A stretch of 64,000 nt of DNA from CAWJKP01 sp963843465 (GTDB lineage: Bacteria > Planctomycetota > Planctomycetia > Pirellulales > Thermoguttaceae): positions 2,170,001 through 2,234,000 of the forward strand of contig CAWJKP010000001.1 in assembly GCA_963843465.1 (NCBI GenBank). Reading direction: 5' to 3'. The translations under genes and the position numbers were made by a program. The notes under the pieces are model-generated. The model did no database searches. It saw only the letters and a program-made list of their open reading frames with translations, and had not been told where the DNA came from. This document shows positions 18,662-27,990 of the stretch, one piece after another (positions within the stretch are counted from its first letter, which is position 1; each line of letters starts with the position of its first letter).

Positions 18662-20894
18662 ATGAGAAAGCGAATTGCCGCAAGAGTGTGCCTGGGCTGG
18701 CTCCCGCTTTGCCTGCTGGCGGCTGCCCCCGGTCATGCCCAGACGACCGGGCCGGCGATTTTCTTCATCTACCCGGCGGGCGGGCAGTTGGGCAAAACGG
18801 TCGAGGCCACCGTTGCCGGCCAGCAGCTCAAAGGGGCCACGGCCGCCTGGGTTTCCGGCAAGGGGCTCAGCGCGGATGGCGCCGGAAGAGAAGCCGGACC
18901 CCAAGGCCACGCCCAAGCCGGGTCCGCCCCAGCCGCCGCCGCGGCCTTGGATCAGCAGCAACATTCGCCCCTCGGAAGCGGTGCGCATCTCCATCACCAT
19001 CGCCCCGGACGCCGAGTTGGGCGAACACGACCTGCGGCTGGTCACTCCCGCGGGCGTTTCCTCGCGGGTCCGCTTCGTCATCGACGAGGTTGCCGAGACG
19101 GTGGCCGTGCAACGCAACTCGGAGAAGGCCGACGCGATCCAAGTGCCTTCCTTGCCGGCGATTATCAACGGCCAGGTTTTCACGACCACGACGGGCCAGG
19201 GCGGGCCGGATCGGGGCTACTGGCGGCTGCCGGTCAAGGCCGGACAGACCTTGGTCTGCCAATGCCAGGCGCAGTCCATTTTGCCCTACAGCTACTGGGC
19301 CGTGCCCGGTTGGCTGGACGCCTGCTTGACCCTTTCCGACACGGCCGGCAAGCGGCTCGGGTTCGTCGACGACTTCCGCTTCAAGCCCGATCCCGTGCTG
19401 TTCCATAAGGTGGACAAAGACGGCGAGTACCTGCTGGAAGTCCGCGACATCCTTTACCGTGGCAGCCAGGATTTCATTTACCGGGTGCGGCTCGGCGCGT
19501 GGCCCTACGTGACGCACGTCTACCCCTTGGGCGGACGGCGGAACTCGACCGTGAAGATCGAGCTTCACGGCGTCAACCTGCCCAATAACAGCATGGACCT
19601 GGCGCTGGGGGCCGACAGCCCGCCGCTGCGCTACCTGAGCGTCAAGCAAGACGGGATGACTTCCAACCTCGTGCCTTTCGCCGTGGACGACCTGCCGGAG
19701 GCGCAGGAGAGCGAGCCCAACGATTCCATCGCCCAGGCGAACCGCGTGACGGTGCCGGTGGTGATCAACGGCCGCATCCAGCGAAGCGGCGACGAGGACT
19801 ACTTCATCTTCAAGGCCGAAGCGGGCCAGAAGCTGCTGATGGAGGTGGACGCCCGGCGGCTGGATTCGCCTCTGGACAGCGTGTTGACGCTGCTGGACGC
19901 GGCGGGCAAGAAACTGGCCGAGAACGACGACCCGCCCCCGGCCATGGCGACGCCGAACCCGGCCAACCTGAACCAACCCTTTACCGACCTGGTTTCCCAA
20001 GTGGATCCGCGCGACGCGCTGGTGACGCACGTGGCCGACTCGCGGCTGGTCTACACGTTTGCCAAGGCGGGCGATTACGTGCTTTGCATCCGCGACGCGC
20101 AGGAGAAGGGCGGCGAGGAATACGCCTACCGGCTGAAGATCGTGCCGGCCCTGCCGGACTACGTGCTCCGCGTCAACACCGACACGGCCCGCCTGGTCCA
20201 GGGAGACAGCGTCGCGATGAGCGTCACCGTGCTGCGGAAGAACGATTTCCAGGGCGAGATCAGTCTGGCGGTGCAAGATCTGCCGCCGGGACTCTCAGCC
20301 GGCGAGGCGGTGATTGCGGCCAAGCAACAGGAAGCCACGTTGACGATCACGGCCGCCGCCAACGCCGCGCCCGGCTTGTATCTGCCGGCTGTCGTGGGCA
20401 CGGCCACGGCGGACAAGCAGACTCTGGTGCGCAAGGCGATTCCCGTGGAGTCGGTCGTACAGGCGTTCTACATCAAGCATTGGGTGCCCACCAAGGGATG
20501 CGTGCTGGAGGTGAAGGAGGGGGCTATCTATGCGCTTTCCTGGAACAACCCGCCCGCCAAGGTCTTGGAGATCAAGCAGGGGGGCAGCGAAAAGGTCGTG
20601 GTGAAGGCCGTGCGGCGCGCGGAGGGCAAGTTTACCGTGAACCTGGCCGTGCTGCCGCCGGCCGCGCTCGATTCCGCCCCCCCGGCGGCGCCGCCTCCGC
20701 CGCCGGGCGCCAGCGTGCAGGTGGCCCCCATCCCGGCCGACAAGGACGAGGCCACGGTCACGATCAGCGTTCCTCCGCAGTCGCCCGTCGGCCTGCGGCA
20801 GACGATCATCCTCAGCGGGACGATGAACACTGGTAAAGAGACGATTACCCGCCTGCTGCCGGCGATCGCCGTCAAAGTCATCGCCGCAAAGTAG
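18662..20894 (+). CDS. Secreted pre-peptidase C-terminal (PPC) domain protein, frameshifted
   Basis: Large exported protein starting with a signal peptide at 18662 (MRKRIAARVCLGWLPLCLLA). The first ~72 codons run in one frame up to VSGKGLSA near 18878; the rest continues in the +1 frame from MAPEEKPDPKATPK to the stop at 20892, so one extra or two missing bases split the gene. A PPC domain (SEPNDSIAQANRV ... DEDYFIFKAEAGQKL ... SPLDSVLTLLDAAGKK) occupies the middle. The C-terminal third looks like Ig-like beta domains with a Pro-rich linker. PPC proteins of this kind accompany DUF1549/DUF1501/WD40 genes in planctomycetes and probably bind extracellular polymers or partners. Confidence 0.75.
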
Positions 20895-20921
20895 CCTTCA
20901 ACTTGTTTTCCAGACAAGAAC

Positions 20922-22686
20922 ATGCAGATTCGACCGGCGTTATTGCTTTTCGTGACTCTGTTGCGTTGGACGGTCCGTGCCGCCGTGGGCGGTGTGGCAA
21001 CTCTTGTGATGGCAGGAGTCGCGCCCGCAGCCCAGGGTGGTCAGCCGCGTCAGGCCGTGCGGCTCGTCTTGCCTCCGGACGCCGGACCGGTAATGAAGAA
21101 CATCGCCGGCGTGTTCGCGCGGCAAGTCGAGCGCCGTTGCCGTGCGAAGATCGTTTCCGACGCCGGCCCAGCCTGGACCGTGGAGTTGGCGATCGAACCC
21201 GGCATCGGCGCTGAAGGCTTCAAGATTGCCGACCAAGCAGGCGGGGTGCGGATCGTCGGCAACGACCAGCGCGGCGTGCTCTACGGCGTGGGCAAGTTCC
21301 TGCGGAACGTCGCGCTACGATCGGGGAGGCTTCACGCCGGGCGGCTGGCGGGGAACCAGTGTGCCCGAAAAGCCAGTGCGGGGCATCTACTTCGCCACGC
21401 ACTTCTACAATTACTACCAGGCCGCGCCGAGCGAGGAAGTCGAGCGGTACATCGAGGAATTATCGCTGTGGGGGGTGAATACGCTGCTGGTCTGGTACGA
21501 CGCCCATCATTTCCAGGGCTTTGACGACCCGGAAGCCGTGGCCTTTCGCCGGCATTTGAAGCGGATTTTGCAGGCCGCGGGCAAACTCGACATGGGAGTC
21601 GGCCTGATCGTGATCGGCAACGAGGCCTACGACGACAGCCCCGTAGCGCTGCGGGCCGATCTCCATGATTATCGGCCCGACCAGCGCGGCAGCTTCTACG
21701 ACGTGGACGTTTGCCCCAACAAGCCGGGCGGCATGGAGTACGTGCTGAAAATGTTGGGCGAGTTGTTCGACTGGAGCGCTGATTTGCGGCCCGAATACGT
21801 CTGCCTCTGGCCCTACGACCCGGGAAGCTGCAATTGCGCCAAGTGCCGGCCGTGGGGATCCAACGGCTTCCTGAAGTGTGCCGAGCAGATCGCCGGGCTG
21901 GCGCGGAAGAAACTTCCCGCCGTGAAGATCATCGTCTCCACGTGGCTTTTTGACGCCGGCGAGTGGCAGGCCATGAAGAAGGCGTTTTCCCCAAAGCCGG
22001 CTTGGGTCGATGTCGTCATGGCGGAGAATCCCGGCTTCGTGCGCGACGGCATCCCGGGCCTGCCGATCATCGGATTCCCGGAAATCAGCATGTATGAAAT
22101 GTTCCCCTGGGGCGCCTTCGGCGCCAACCCCCAGCCGCGGCGCTTTGCCGGCCAATGGCGCGGGGTCCACGATCGACTTGCCGGCGGATTCCCCTATTCC
22201 GAAGGCATTTTCGAGGACCTCAACAAGGTGATCTTCGCCCAGTGCTACTGGAACTCGAACCAGCCGGTCGAGGCGACGCTGAAGGAGTACATCGCCTACG
22301 AGTGCTCGCCCGACGTACTCGACGACGTGCTGAAGGTCATCGGCACCTTGGAGAATAACCACCATTTGCGCTGGTGGCCGGGACTTCTCGAGGGCGTCAA
22401 GCTTACCTGGGATGCGTTCCCTAACCGGGGCCTGAAGCCGCGGGCCGACCCCGGCGCGGAAGACGCCTATGCGATCGTCAATCGCGTCGATGCGAAGCTG
22501 CCGGCCTGGGCGCGCAGCTCCTGGAGATGGCGGATCCTTTACCTCCGTGCAATGCTTGACAGCGAACTGAAGACCAACGGCGGCAAACCGACCAAGGCAT
22601 GTTGGGACGGGTTCCGAGAGCTAAACAGAATCTATCATGTCATGGACAAGACGGATCCCATGATGAAGGCGCCGTTGGAGAAATAG
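20922..22686 (+). CDS. Secreted GH67/GH20-like glycoside hydrolase-type protein, frameshifted
   Basis: Begins at 20922 with a signal segment and an alpha/beta N-terminal domain like that of alpha-glucuronidases and chitobiases (VRIVGNDQRGVLYGVGKFLRN). At about 21315 the frame shifts by one base and continues as YDRGGFTPGGW, then a (beta/alpha)8-like domain (VRGIYFATHFYNYY, LWGVNTLLVWYD, PEYVCLWPYDPG). A C-x-C-x2-C cluster (CNCAKC) occurs in the barrel, as in some DUF4838-type proteins. Substrate is probably a uronic-acid or amino-sugar glycan, but this is inference. Last gene of the plus-strand run that starts at 10704. Confidence 0.6.
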
Positions 22687-22782
22687 CCGACGACCCAAGT
22701 CGGATTCTGGAGACAGGAACCGATTATGGGCGGGACCCTGCAGATCGAACTCGATGTCGAGTTTCAGGCAGGCCGTCGCCAT

Positions 22783-25106
22783 CTACCCATCCTGCGCGTC
22801 CAGCGCGCGGCGCAGCGGACCCATATCCGCGACGCGGACGCCCAGCGACTCCAATTCTTTCCGGATCGCATCCGCCCTGTCGAAATCCTTTGTTTGGCGC
22901 GCTTTTTCGCGTGCCTCGATCAGTTTCGCCACTTGGGCATTGGGCTCATTGGGCCGGAAGTCCACCACGTTGAGAACGTCATTGGTTTGGTGCATGAAGT
23001 CGAGAATTTGCCCGACTTGATCGCGATCCAGTTCTTCGCGATCCAGAAGCCGGTTGATCCGGCGAACGAAGGGAAAGAGCTTTCCGAGAGCCTTGGGGAC
23101 GTTCAGATCGTTATCCATGGCGTCCCGCCAGGCGGCTTGAACCTCGTGCAGGGCCTCACCCACATCGAGGCTTCGCCGACCGGATTGGAAACGCGCCAGC
23201 CGCGCGGCGAACTCATTCAGCCGAGCCACACACTGCGCAGCTCGCTCAAGTTCGCCGAGAGAATAGTGGAGCACCGTGCGATAATGCGTGGCCAGCAGCC
23301 AGTAGCGGACCGTCGACCCGTCGAAACCTTTTCCCATGAGGTGTTCGAGGGTCAACGCATTGCCGCCGGCGCGGCTGACTTTCTTGCCATCGGCCATGAC
23401 CACTTCGCAGTGCATCCAGAGGTTCGCCAAGGGCTTGTGTTTCAATCCGCAGGCGATGGCGATCTCGTTGTCACCGTGGGGAAAGGTCAGATCGGTACTT
23501 GCGGTGTGGATGTCAATGGGTTGGCCCAGGTACCGCACCGCCATACAGGCACACTCCACGTGCCAGCCCGGCCTGGCGTTGCCCCAAGGAGTCTGCCAGA
23601 AGATGCCCGATTTGAGCTCTGCCAACGTGGAACGCTTGAACAGGGCGAAGTCGCCGGGGTTGTCCTTATCATAGTAGTCGTAGGTCGTGGAAGTCTCGCT
23701 CCGCATCCGGTCCGGATCGATGCCCGACAGTCTTCCGTAGTCGGAAAAACTGCTGATGCGGAAGTAGACCGATCGCAGTTTCTCGTAGGCCAATCCCATT
23801 TCCAGAAGGCTCCGAGTCTGTTCGACCATGTCGCCAACATGTTCGCTGGCCTTGGGATAGTAGTGTGCCGCGTTTGACGCGCAACATCTCCAAGCTTTCA
23901 AAAAAGACCTTCTCCCATCTTGTGGTGAACTCGCGCAAATTGCTCTCAGCCTTGAGACACTCCTTGACGGTGCGGTCATCGATGTCGCCGAGGTTCATGG
24001 CGTGCTCGACCTGATGGCCGCGGCATTCGAGATAGCGCCGAAGGACGTCGGAGAAGACGACTCGCCGGCAAAGCCCCAAGTCGGGAGGTCCATCCAGGCT
24101 TGGCCCGCAGGAGTAGATGGTGATCTTGCCCGGCGACACAGGTTCCAGTTGCTCCAGTTTCCCGGTCAGCGTGTTGTGGAATCGCAGGGGCTCGGGAGTG
24201 CTCTCGAAAACGAACAGCGAAGTGGAAAGATACCGCTCACCCCCATCGGGAAGCAAGGCGACGACCGTGCCCTTTCCCAACGCCTGAGCCTCGTCCAGGG
24301 CGACCTTCATGGCGGCCCCGGCACTCATCCCGACGAAGATCCCCTCCTCGCGCCAGCCGTCTGGCCACCGCATAGGCCGAATCGTCATCCACGCTGACGA
24401 TCGCGCACAGCTCATCCGGCTTGAAGATCCCGGGCGGGTAGCTCTCCTTCATGTTCTTCAGGCCTTGGATCTTGTGGCCCTTGAAGGGTTCGACGCCGAC
24501 GACGCGGACTGCGGGGTTGAATTCCCTCAACGCACGGGTTGTGCCCATCAATGTGCCGGTGGTCCCCATCGTGACCACCACGACATTTACGTTGCCGTCG
24601 GTGGCTTCCCAAATCTCCTTGCCCGTGCCCTCATAGTGAGCTTGCCAGTTGGCCTCGTTGTTGAACTGGTCGACCAGGACATACTTTCCGGGCTCTTCCC
24701 TGGCCAAGCGGTAGGCCTCTTCGATGGCCCCGTCGGTGCCGCGGTAGCCTGGCGTCAGGAGGATATGTGCGCCATAGGCCTTCAAAATACGTTTGCGTTC
24801 TTCACTCGCCGACTCACTCATCGTGACCAAGAGCTGGTAGCCCTTGACCGCACAAACCATGGCCAAGCCGATCGCGGTGTTGCCACTGCTGGCCTCGAGT
24901 ACGATCTTGCCGGGGGTCAGTTTGCCGGCGGCCTCAGCCTGCTCGATCATCTTTAATGCGATGCGATCCTTGACCGAGCCCCCGGGGTTCAGCCCCTCCA
25001 GTTTCACCAGCACCTCAACACCTGGGATGGGGTTCAGACGATTGATGCGCACTAGCGGTGTGTTTCCCACTAGCTCCAGAACAGAATTGACTTTGCGGGG
25101 CATCAT
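22783..25106 (-). CDS. Cysteine synthase fused to a cysteinyl-tRNA-synthetase-like domain, two frameshifts
   Basis: One gene in three frame segments: 25106 to ~24350 (PLP-dependent cysteine synthase), ~24350 to ~23885 (end of that domain and start of a CysRS-like domain) and ~23885 to 22783. The CysK part keeps the PLP lysine (NPGGSVKDR), SSGNTAIGLA and GTTGTLMGTT, and ends GERYLSTSLF. The CysRS part is full length with its C-terminal helical domain (KDFDRADAIRKEL). It keeps all four zinc ligands: Cys in YSCGPSL, Cys in WHVECACM, and His and Glu in FPHGDNEIA. The HIGH motif, however, reads DLGL and KMSKS reads KVSRA. The start at 25106 follows AAGGA. A role in cysteine binding, channelling or ligation to an unknown acceptor is inference. 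Confidence 0.75.
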
Positions 25107-25514
25107 CAAAACATCCTTGACCACCCATGTCGGGTGTAGATCATGGTCGTCTTTACGTCCTTCTGCCCAAGGAGTTCCTGCACAGTACGGCTACCACTCC
25201 CTCAATCTAGTGAGTTGCCACCGGGTGTCAAGACAACCTCCCTTCCAGGAACGCCCGAAGCTCGTACCGGTGGTCGGCGAAGACCCGGCCACCGTCGTGC
25301 TCCGCTGGGACGGCCCGCAAGGCGGAACGATGTTCCAGTGGGATGCCTGGTACGCCAAGCTCTCGCGTCTGACCCTCGACGGCGCCGGCCGTGCGGAGAA
25401 CTATGTGAGCACCGCAGCCATTCACCTTGACCGCTTGTTGGAACCGTTGGCCGGCAATTCAGAGCGAATTAGCGATTCCTGAAACCGCCTCGATCGCTGA
25501 CACCTTTCGCCCCG
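25107..25514. other. Gene-poor interval with a pseudogene remnant
   Basis: This 408-bp interval between the CysK-fusion start and the ABC permease stop contains only the beta-helix gene remnant at 25255-25482 and the upstream region of the fusion gene. I see no inverted repeat or RNA here. Confidence 0.5.
25255..25482 (+). pseudogene. Remnant of a beta-helix (pectate-lyase-like) protein gene
   Basis: The plus-strand frame ending at 25482 reads VVGEDPATVVLRWDGPQGGTMFQWD followed, in the same frame, by KLSRLTLDGAGRA. This GxDPATTxIxWDGxxGGxM...RLTxDG pattern is typical of planctomycete right-handed beta-helix proteins. No start codon with a plausible 5' part and no continuation are present, so it is a ~75-codon fragment of a once larger gene. 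Confidence 0.5.
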
Positions 25515-26465
25515 CTACGCCAGATCCCGGTCCTCGAAGAGCAACAGCGCCAAGAACAGGGCCATCAGGCTGTAGATCGCGGCATAGCCGGTGGCGGCGG
25601 CCAGGTAGGCCCAGGGCACCCGCTGGCCGGTGGAAATCGCGGTCTCCATGCTGAAATGGTCGAGCACGGGGAGCACGGCCGCCAAGAACCGGCCCACGAA
25701 GTTCACCACTTCGAACTGCCCGATCGAGGAGTTCACCAGCACCGGCACCAGGTGACCCAAGACGTAGACCGAGACGCAGATCGTGAGGTTCGGCAGCATC
25801 GGCATCCGGGTGGAGATGGCCACGCTCACGGCGGTCATTACCACGGCCTCCAGAAAGGCCAGCGCCAGGCCGGGAACGATCTGCACCATCTCGTTCATAC
25901 ACTCCAGGCTCGTCGGCTCCGGCAGGGCCGACTCCCGCGCGTCGTAGGAAACCTTGTAGGAAACGCTGGCCAGGAAAAGCGCGCCGAGGATCAAGAACAG
26001 CAACACCACCGGCACCAGGATCCCCACGAACTTGCCCAGAATGAACTGCCGCCGCCCGATGGGCTTGGAAAGCACCGTCAAGGCCGTGCGGCCCTCGATC
26101 TCGTCGGCGATGGAGACGCTGGCCGTCCAGAGGGCCAGCACGATGGCCAGGACCTTGATCAACGTCAGGTCCTCGGCCTTGAGCATCTTCACGTCTTCGC
26201 CGAAGGTGTTGTAAGGCACAAAGGGAAAGATCACCAGCGCGGCGATCCCCAGTGCCAGGATCAGGTAGAACAGCGGCTGGGAGACGGCCTCTTTGGCGGT
26301 GGTCTGGGCGATGGCGGCCACTTTGGGAGCCAGCGACTGGAAAAGAAACCAGAAGCCGACGCAGACGACCACCGCTATGGCGGCACCTATTGCCACCGAA
26401 ATGAGCGGTGGGAGCCACGACGTGCCCACGCCCACAATCAACAGGTTGCCGTCCGCCAAGTTCAT
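25515..26465 (-). CDS. ABC-2-type transporter permease
   Basis: Integral membrane protein (316 aa) with about six hydrophobic segments. After the second segment comes the usual ABC-2 pattern: a loop, then IADEIEGRTALTVLSKPIGRRQFILGKFVG, the conserved cytoplasmic signature of these permeases. Acts in export of an unknown substrate, but no ATP-binding partner is in the window. Its ATG (26463-26465) overlaps the stop of the upstream PH-domain gene (26462-26464), so the two are translationally coupled. Confidence 0.85.
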   Translation of the reverse strand: MNLADGNLLIVGVGTSWLPPLISVAIGAAIAVVVCVGFWFLFQSLAPKVAAIAQTTAKEAVSQPLFYLILALGIAALVIFPFVPYNTFGEDVKMLKAEDLTLIKVLAIVLALWTASVSIADEIEGRTALTVLSKPIGRRQFILGKFVGILVPVVLLFLILGALFLASVSYKVSYDARESALPEPTSLECMNEMVQIVPGLALAFLEAVVMTAVSVAISTRMPMLPNLTICVSVYVLGHLVPVLVNSSIGQFEVVNFVGRFLAAVLPVLDHFSMETAISTGQRVPWAYLAAATGYAAIYSLMALFLALLLFEDRDLA

Positions 26466-27106
26466 GCTTTCCTCCCATTCGAGGGTGGGCAGTGCTGATC
26501 GGAGGTAACTACGCTGCCAGCGCCGCCTTGGTTCGCGGCCTCGCGTCGGGCCTTGTCCAGAAGGGTGAACACGCGGTCAACGTCGGCGATTCCGCGAAGG
26601 ATCACTTTCGGGTGGGAAATATCGTGGGTGAGGATGGTTATCGTCCCCAGGCGAAGCAAGCGTTGCGGCAGGCTCTGCACGACTTGGATGGCGTCAACGT
26701 CGACCAGGTGGACGCAATTGCTGCTCCGCAGGAGCACGCCCAATTCGTGAAAGAACCGTTGGGAGGTCAGGCGGTAGCGGCAACCCCACCGTCGATGGAG
26801 GCCAATGACGCCATAGTAGGTCCAGAGGGCCAGCATCACCGCCAGCCAAAGGCCCAGAAGCCCCCAGCGCCAGGAGACGGGGGCCAGCAGGGCCAAAGCC
26901 AGCAAGAAGATACTAAGCAGCCCCAGCCCGATGCCGCTGGGGATCATCGCCCGGGCGGAGTAGGCGCCTTGCCAGAGAGCGATCTCCTGCCGCTCGATTG
27001 GGGCGGCGTCAGCCTGGCCCGGCGCCGTCTCGTCGATTTTCTTCCCGCAACGGTGGCAATAGACGCCGTCCGCAACGACCTCCGCTCCACAGGCTTGACA
27101 GTTCAT
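26462..27106 (-). CDS. Zinc-ribbon membrane protein with bacterial PH domain
   Basis: A 214-residue protein. The start at 27106 gives an N-terminal zinc ribbon (CQACGAEV ... CHRCGKKI). Two transmembrane helices follow (~60-110), then a bPH_2/DUF304-type domain with the YRLTSQRFFHELGVL and VDAIQVVQSLPQRLLRLG stretches. Function is unknown; such proteins sit in the cytoplasmic membrane and are often next to transporters. It is coupled to the ABC permease through an overlapping ATGA. A -10-like TATACT lies ~40 bp upstream on the minus strand. Confidence 0.75.
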   Translation of the reverse strand: MNCQACGAEVVADGVYCHRCGKKIDETAPGQADAAPIERQEIALWQGAYSARAMIPSGIGLGLLSIFLLALALLAPVSWRWGLLGLWLAVMLALWTYYGVIGLHRRWGCRYRLTSQRFFHELGVLLRSSNCVHLVDVDAIQVVQSLPQRLLRLGTITILTHDISHPKVILRGIADVDRVFTLLDKARREAANQGGAGSVVTSDQHCPPSNGRKA

Positions 27107-27201
27107 CGTCCCGATCCCTTCCGACGTAGTGAAAGAGCGTGCCCTAGTATAACGTGGCGTCGGAAGGAATCGGGGGACGGGGCGACGCGGGGACGCGGCG
27201 G

Positions 27202-27345
27202 CGCGGGGGGAGAGGAGAGGGGAGAAGAGGAGAGGGGGAGAAGAGGAGAAGAGGAGACGGGGACATGCCGCGTTTTCTCTTCTCACCATTCCTTCCTCTC
27301 GCCATCTCCTCTTCTCCTCTTCTCCCAATCTCTGCGTCCCCCATC
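27202..27345. repeat. Polypurine/polypyrimidine imperfect inverted repeat
   Basis: About 60 nt of almost pure G/A (27202-27264, units such as GAGAAGAGGAG) is followed after a short spacer by about 70 nt of almost pure C/T (27273-27345, units such as CTCCTCTTCTC). The arms can pair as a long imperfect hairpin, or one tract could form triplex DNA. Confidence 0.8.
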
Positions 27346-27365
27346 TTCGCGTCGCGTCCTCCGGC

Positions 27366-27394
27366 TTCCTAGGAGTTCCGCCACTTGCTACAAT
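27366..27394 (+). promoter_or_regulatory. Promoter of nrdR
   Basis: TTCCTA (27366-27371), 17-bp spacer, TACAAT (27389-27394). It lies 64 bp upstream of the nrdR start codon. No obvious NrdR box was recognised in the leader. Confidence 0.5.
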
Positions 27395-27457
27395 AGGTTG
27401 TGGTTCGGCCGGTCTTCGGGACCCAGATATTGTGATCGCACGGGAGCAGGACCTCCG

Positions 27458-27928
27458 ATGAAGTGCCCCTATTGTCACGTGGACGACGATCGGGTGGTTG
27501 ACACGCGGCCCAGCGACGATGGTTTGGCCGTCCGCCGGCGCCGCCAGTGCCACCGGTGTAAGCGAAGATTCACCACCTACGAGTATGTAGAGCGGACGAC
27601 GGTCAAGGTGGTCAAGAAGGACGGCGCCCGCGTGCCCTTCGACCGGGAGAAGCTCAAGCGAGGCTTGGAGAAGGCGTGTTGGAAACGGCCCATCAGCGAC
27701 GCCAAGATCGAGGGCGTCGTCTCGGAGGTGGAGAGCCACATCGCGGCGAATTTCGAGTCCGAGGTCGAGAGCCGAGCGATCGGCGAACTGGCCATGCAGC
27801 AACTTCGCCAACTGGACCAGGTAGCCTACGTCCGCTTCGCCAGCGTCTACCGGCAGTTCGAGGACGTTCACGATTTCGTCGACGAGTTGAAGCCGATGCT
27901 CGCCGAGTCCCCCCGCCCGCCGCGCTAA
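27458..27928 (+). CDS. nrdR: Transcriptional repressor NrdR
   Basis: Zinc-ribbon/ATP-cone regulator of ribonucleotide reductase genes (156 aa, normal length). The zinc ribbon uses Cys3, Cys6, Cys31 and Cys34 (MKCPYC ... CHRCKRRF). The ATP-cone domain starts at about residue 48 (VKKDGARVPFDREKLKRGL). It acts in the cytoplasm as a nucleotide-sensing repressor. The neighbours are not nrd genes. The junction with the convergent gene at 27991 is filled by an inverted repeat that probably terminates both. Confidence 0.95.
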   Translation: MKCPYCHVDDDRVVDTRPSDDGLAVRRRRQCHRCKRRFTTYEYVERTTVKVVKKDGARVPFDREKLKRGLEKACWKRPISDAKIEGVVSEVESHIAANFESEVESRAIGELAMQQLRQLDQVAYVRFASVYRQFEDVHDFVDELKPMLAESPRPPR

Positions 27929-27930
27929 CC

Positions 27931-27983
27931 GTACTCGTCACGCTCCGCGTGACGCGCGTCCTCACGCGGAGCGTGAGGGGTAC
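27931..27983. repeat. Inverted-repeat element, GTACTCGTCACGC family, between convergent genes
   Basis: Arms of 22 bp (27931-27952 and 27962-27983) on the core TCACGCTCCGCGTGA. It fills almost the whole 62-bp gap between the stops of nrdR and the minus-strand gene ending at 27991, so it can serve as a bidirectional terminator. Copies occur at 38614-38666 and 42318-42372. Confidence 0.85.
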
Positions 27984-27990
27984 ACGCTAT

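Larger units (their letters stand above)
27107..27457. other. Divergent promoter region with a large purine/pyrimidine mirror
   Basis: The 351 bp between the divergently read PH-domain and nrdR genes hold a long purine tract, a matching pyrimidine tract and the nrdR promoter. No additional gene is supported. Confidence 0.6.

Noticed and set aside
23860..24380. Programmed frameshifting in the CysK-CysRS fusion
   Set aside because: No slippery heptamer or downstream structure was recognised, the two shifts lie in ordinary sequence, and six other unrelated genes show similar breaks.
24844..25482. A complete 212-residue plus-strand gene
   Set aside because: Its first half is antisense to the conserved N-terminus of cysteine synthase; only the last ~75 codons look like protein.
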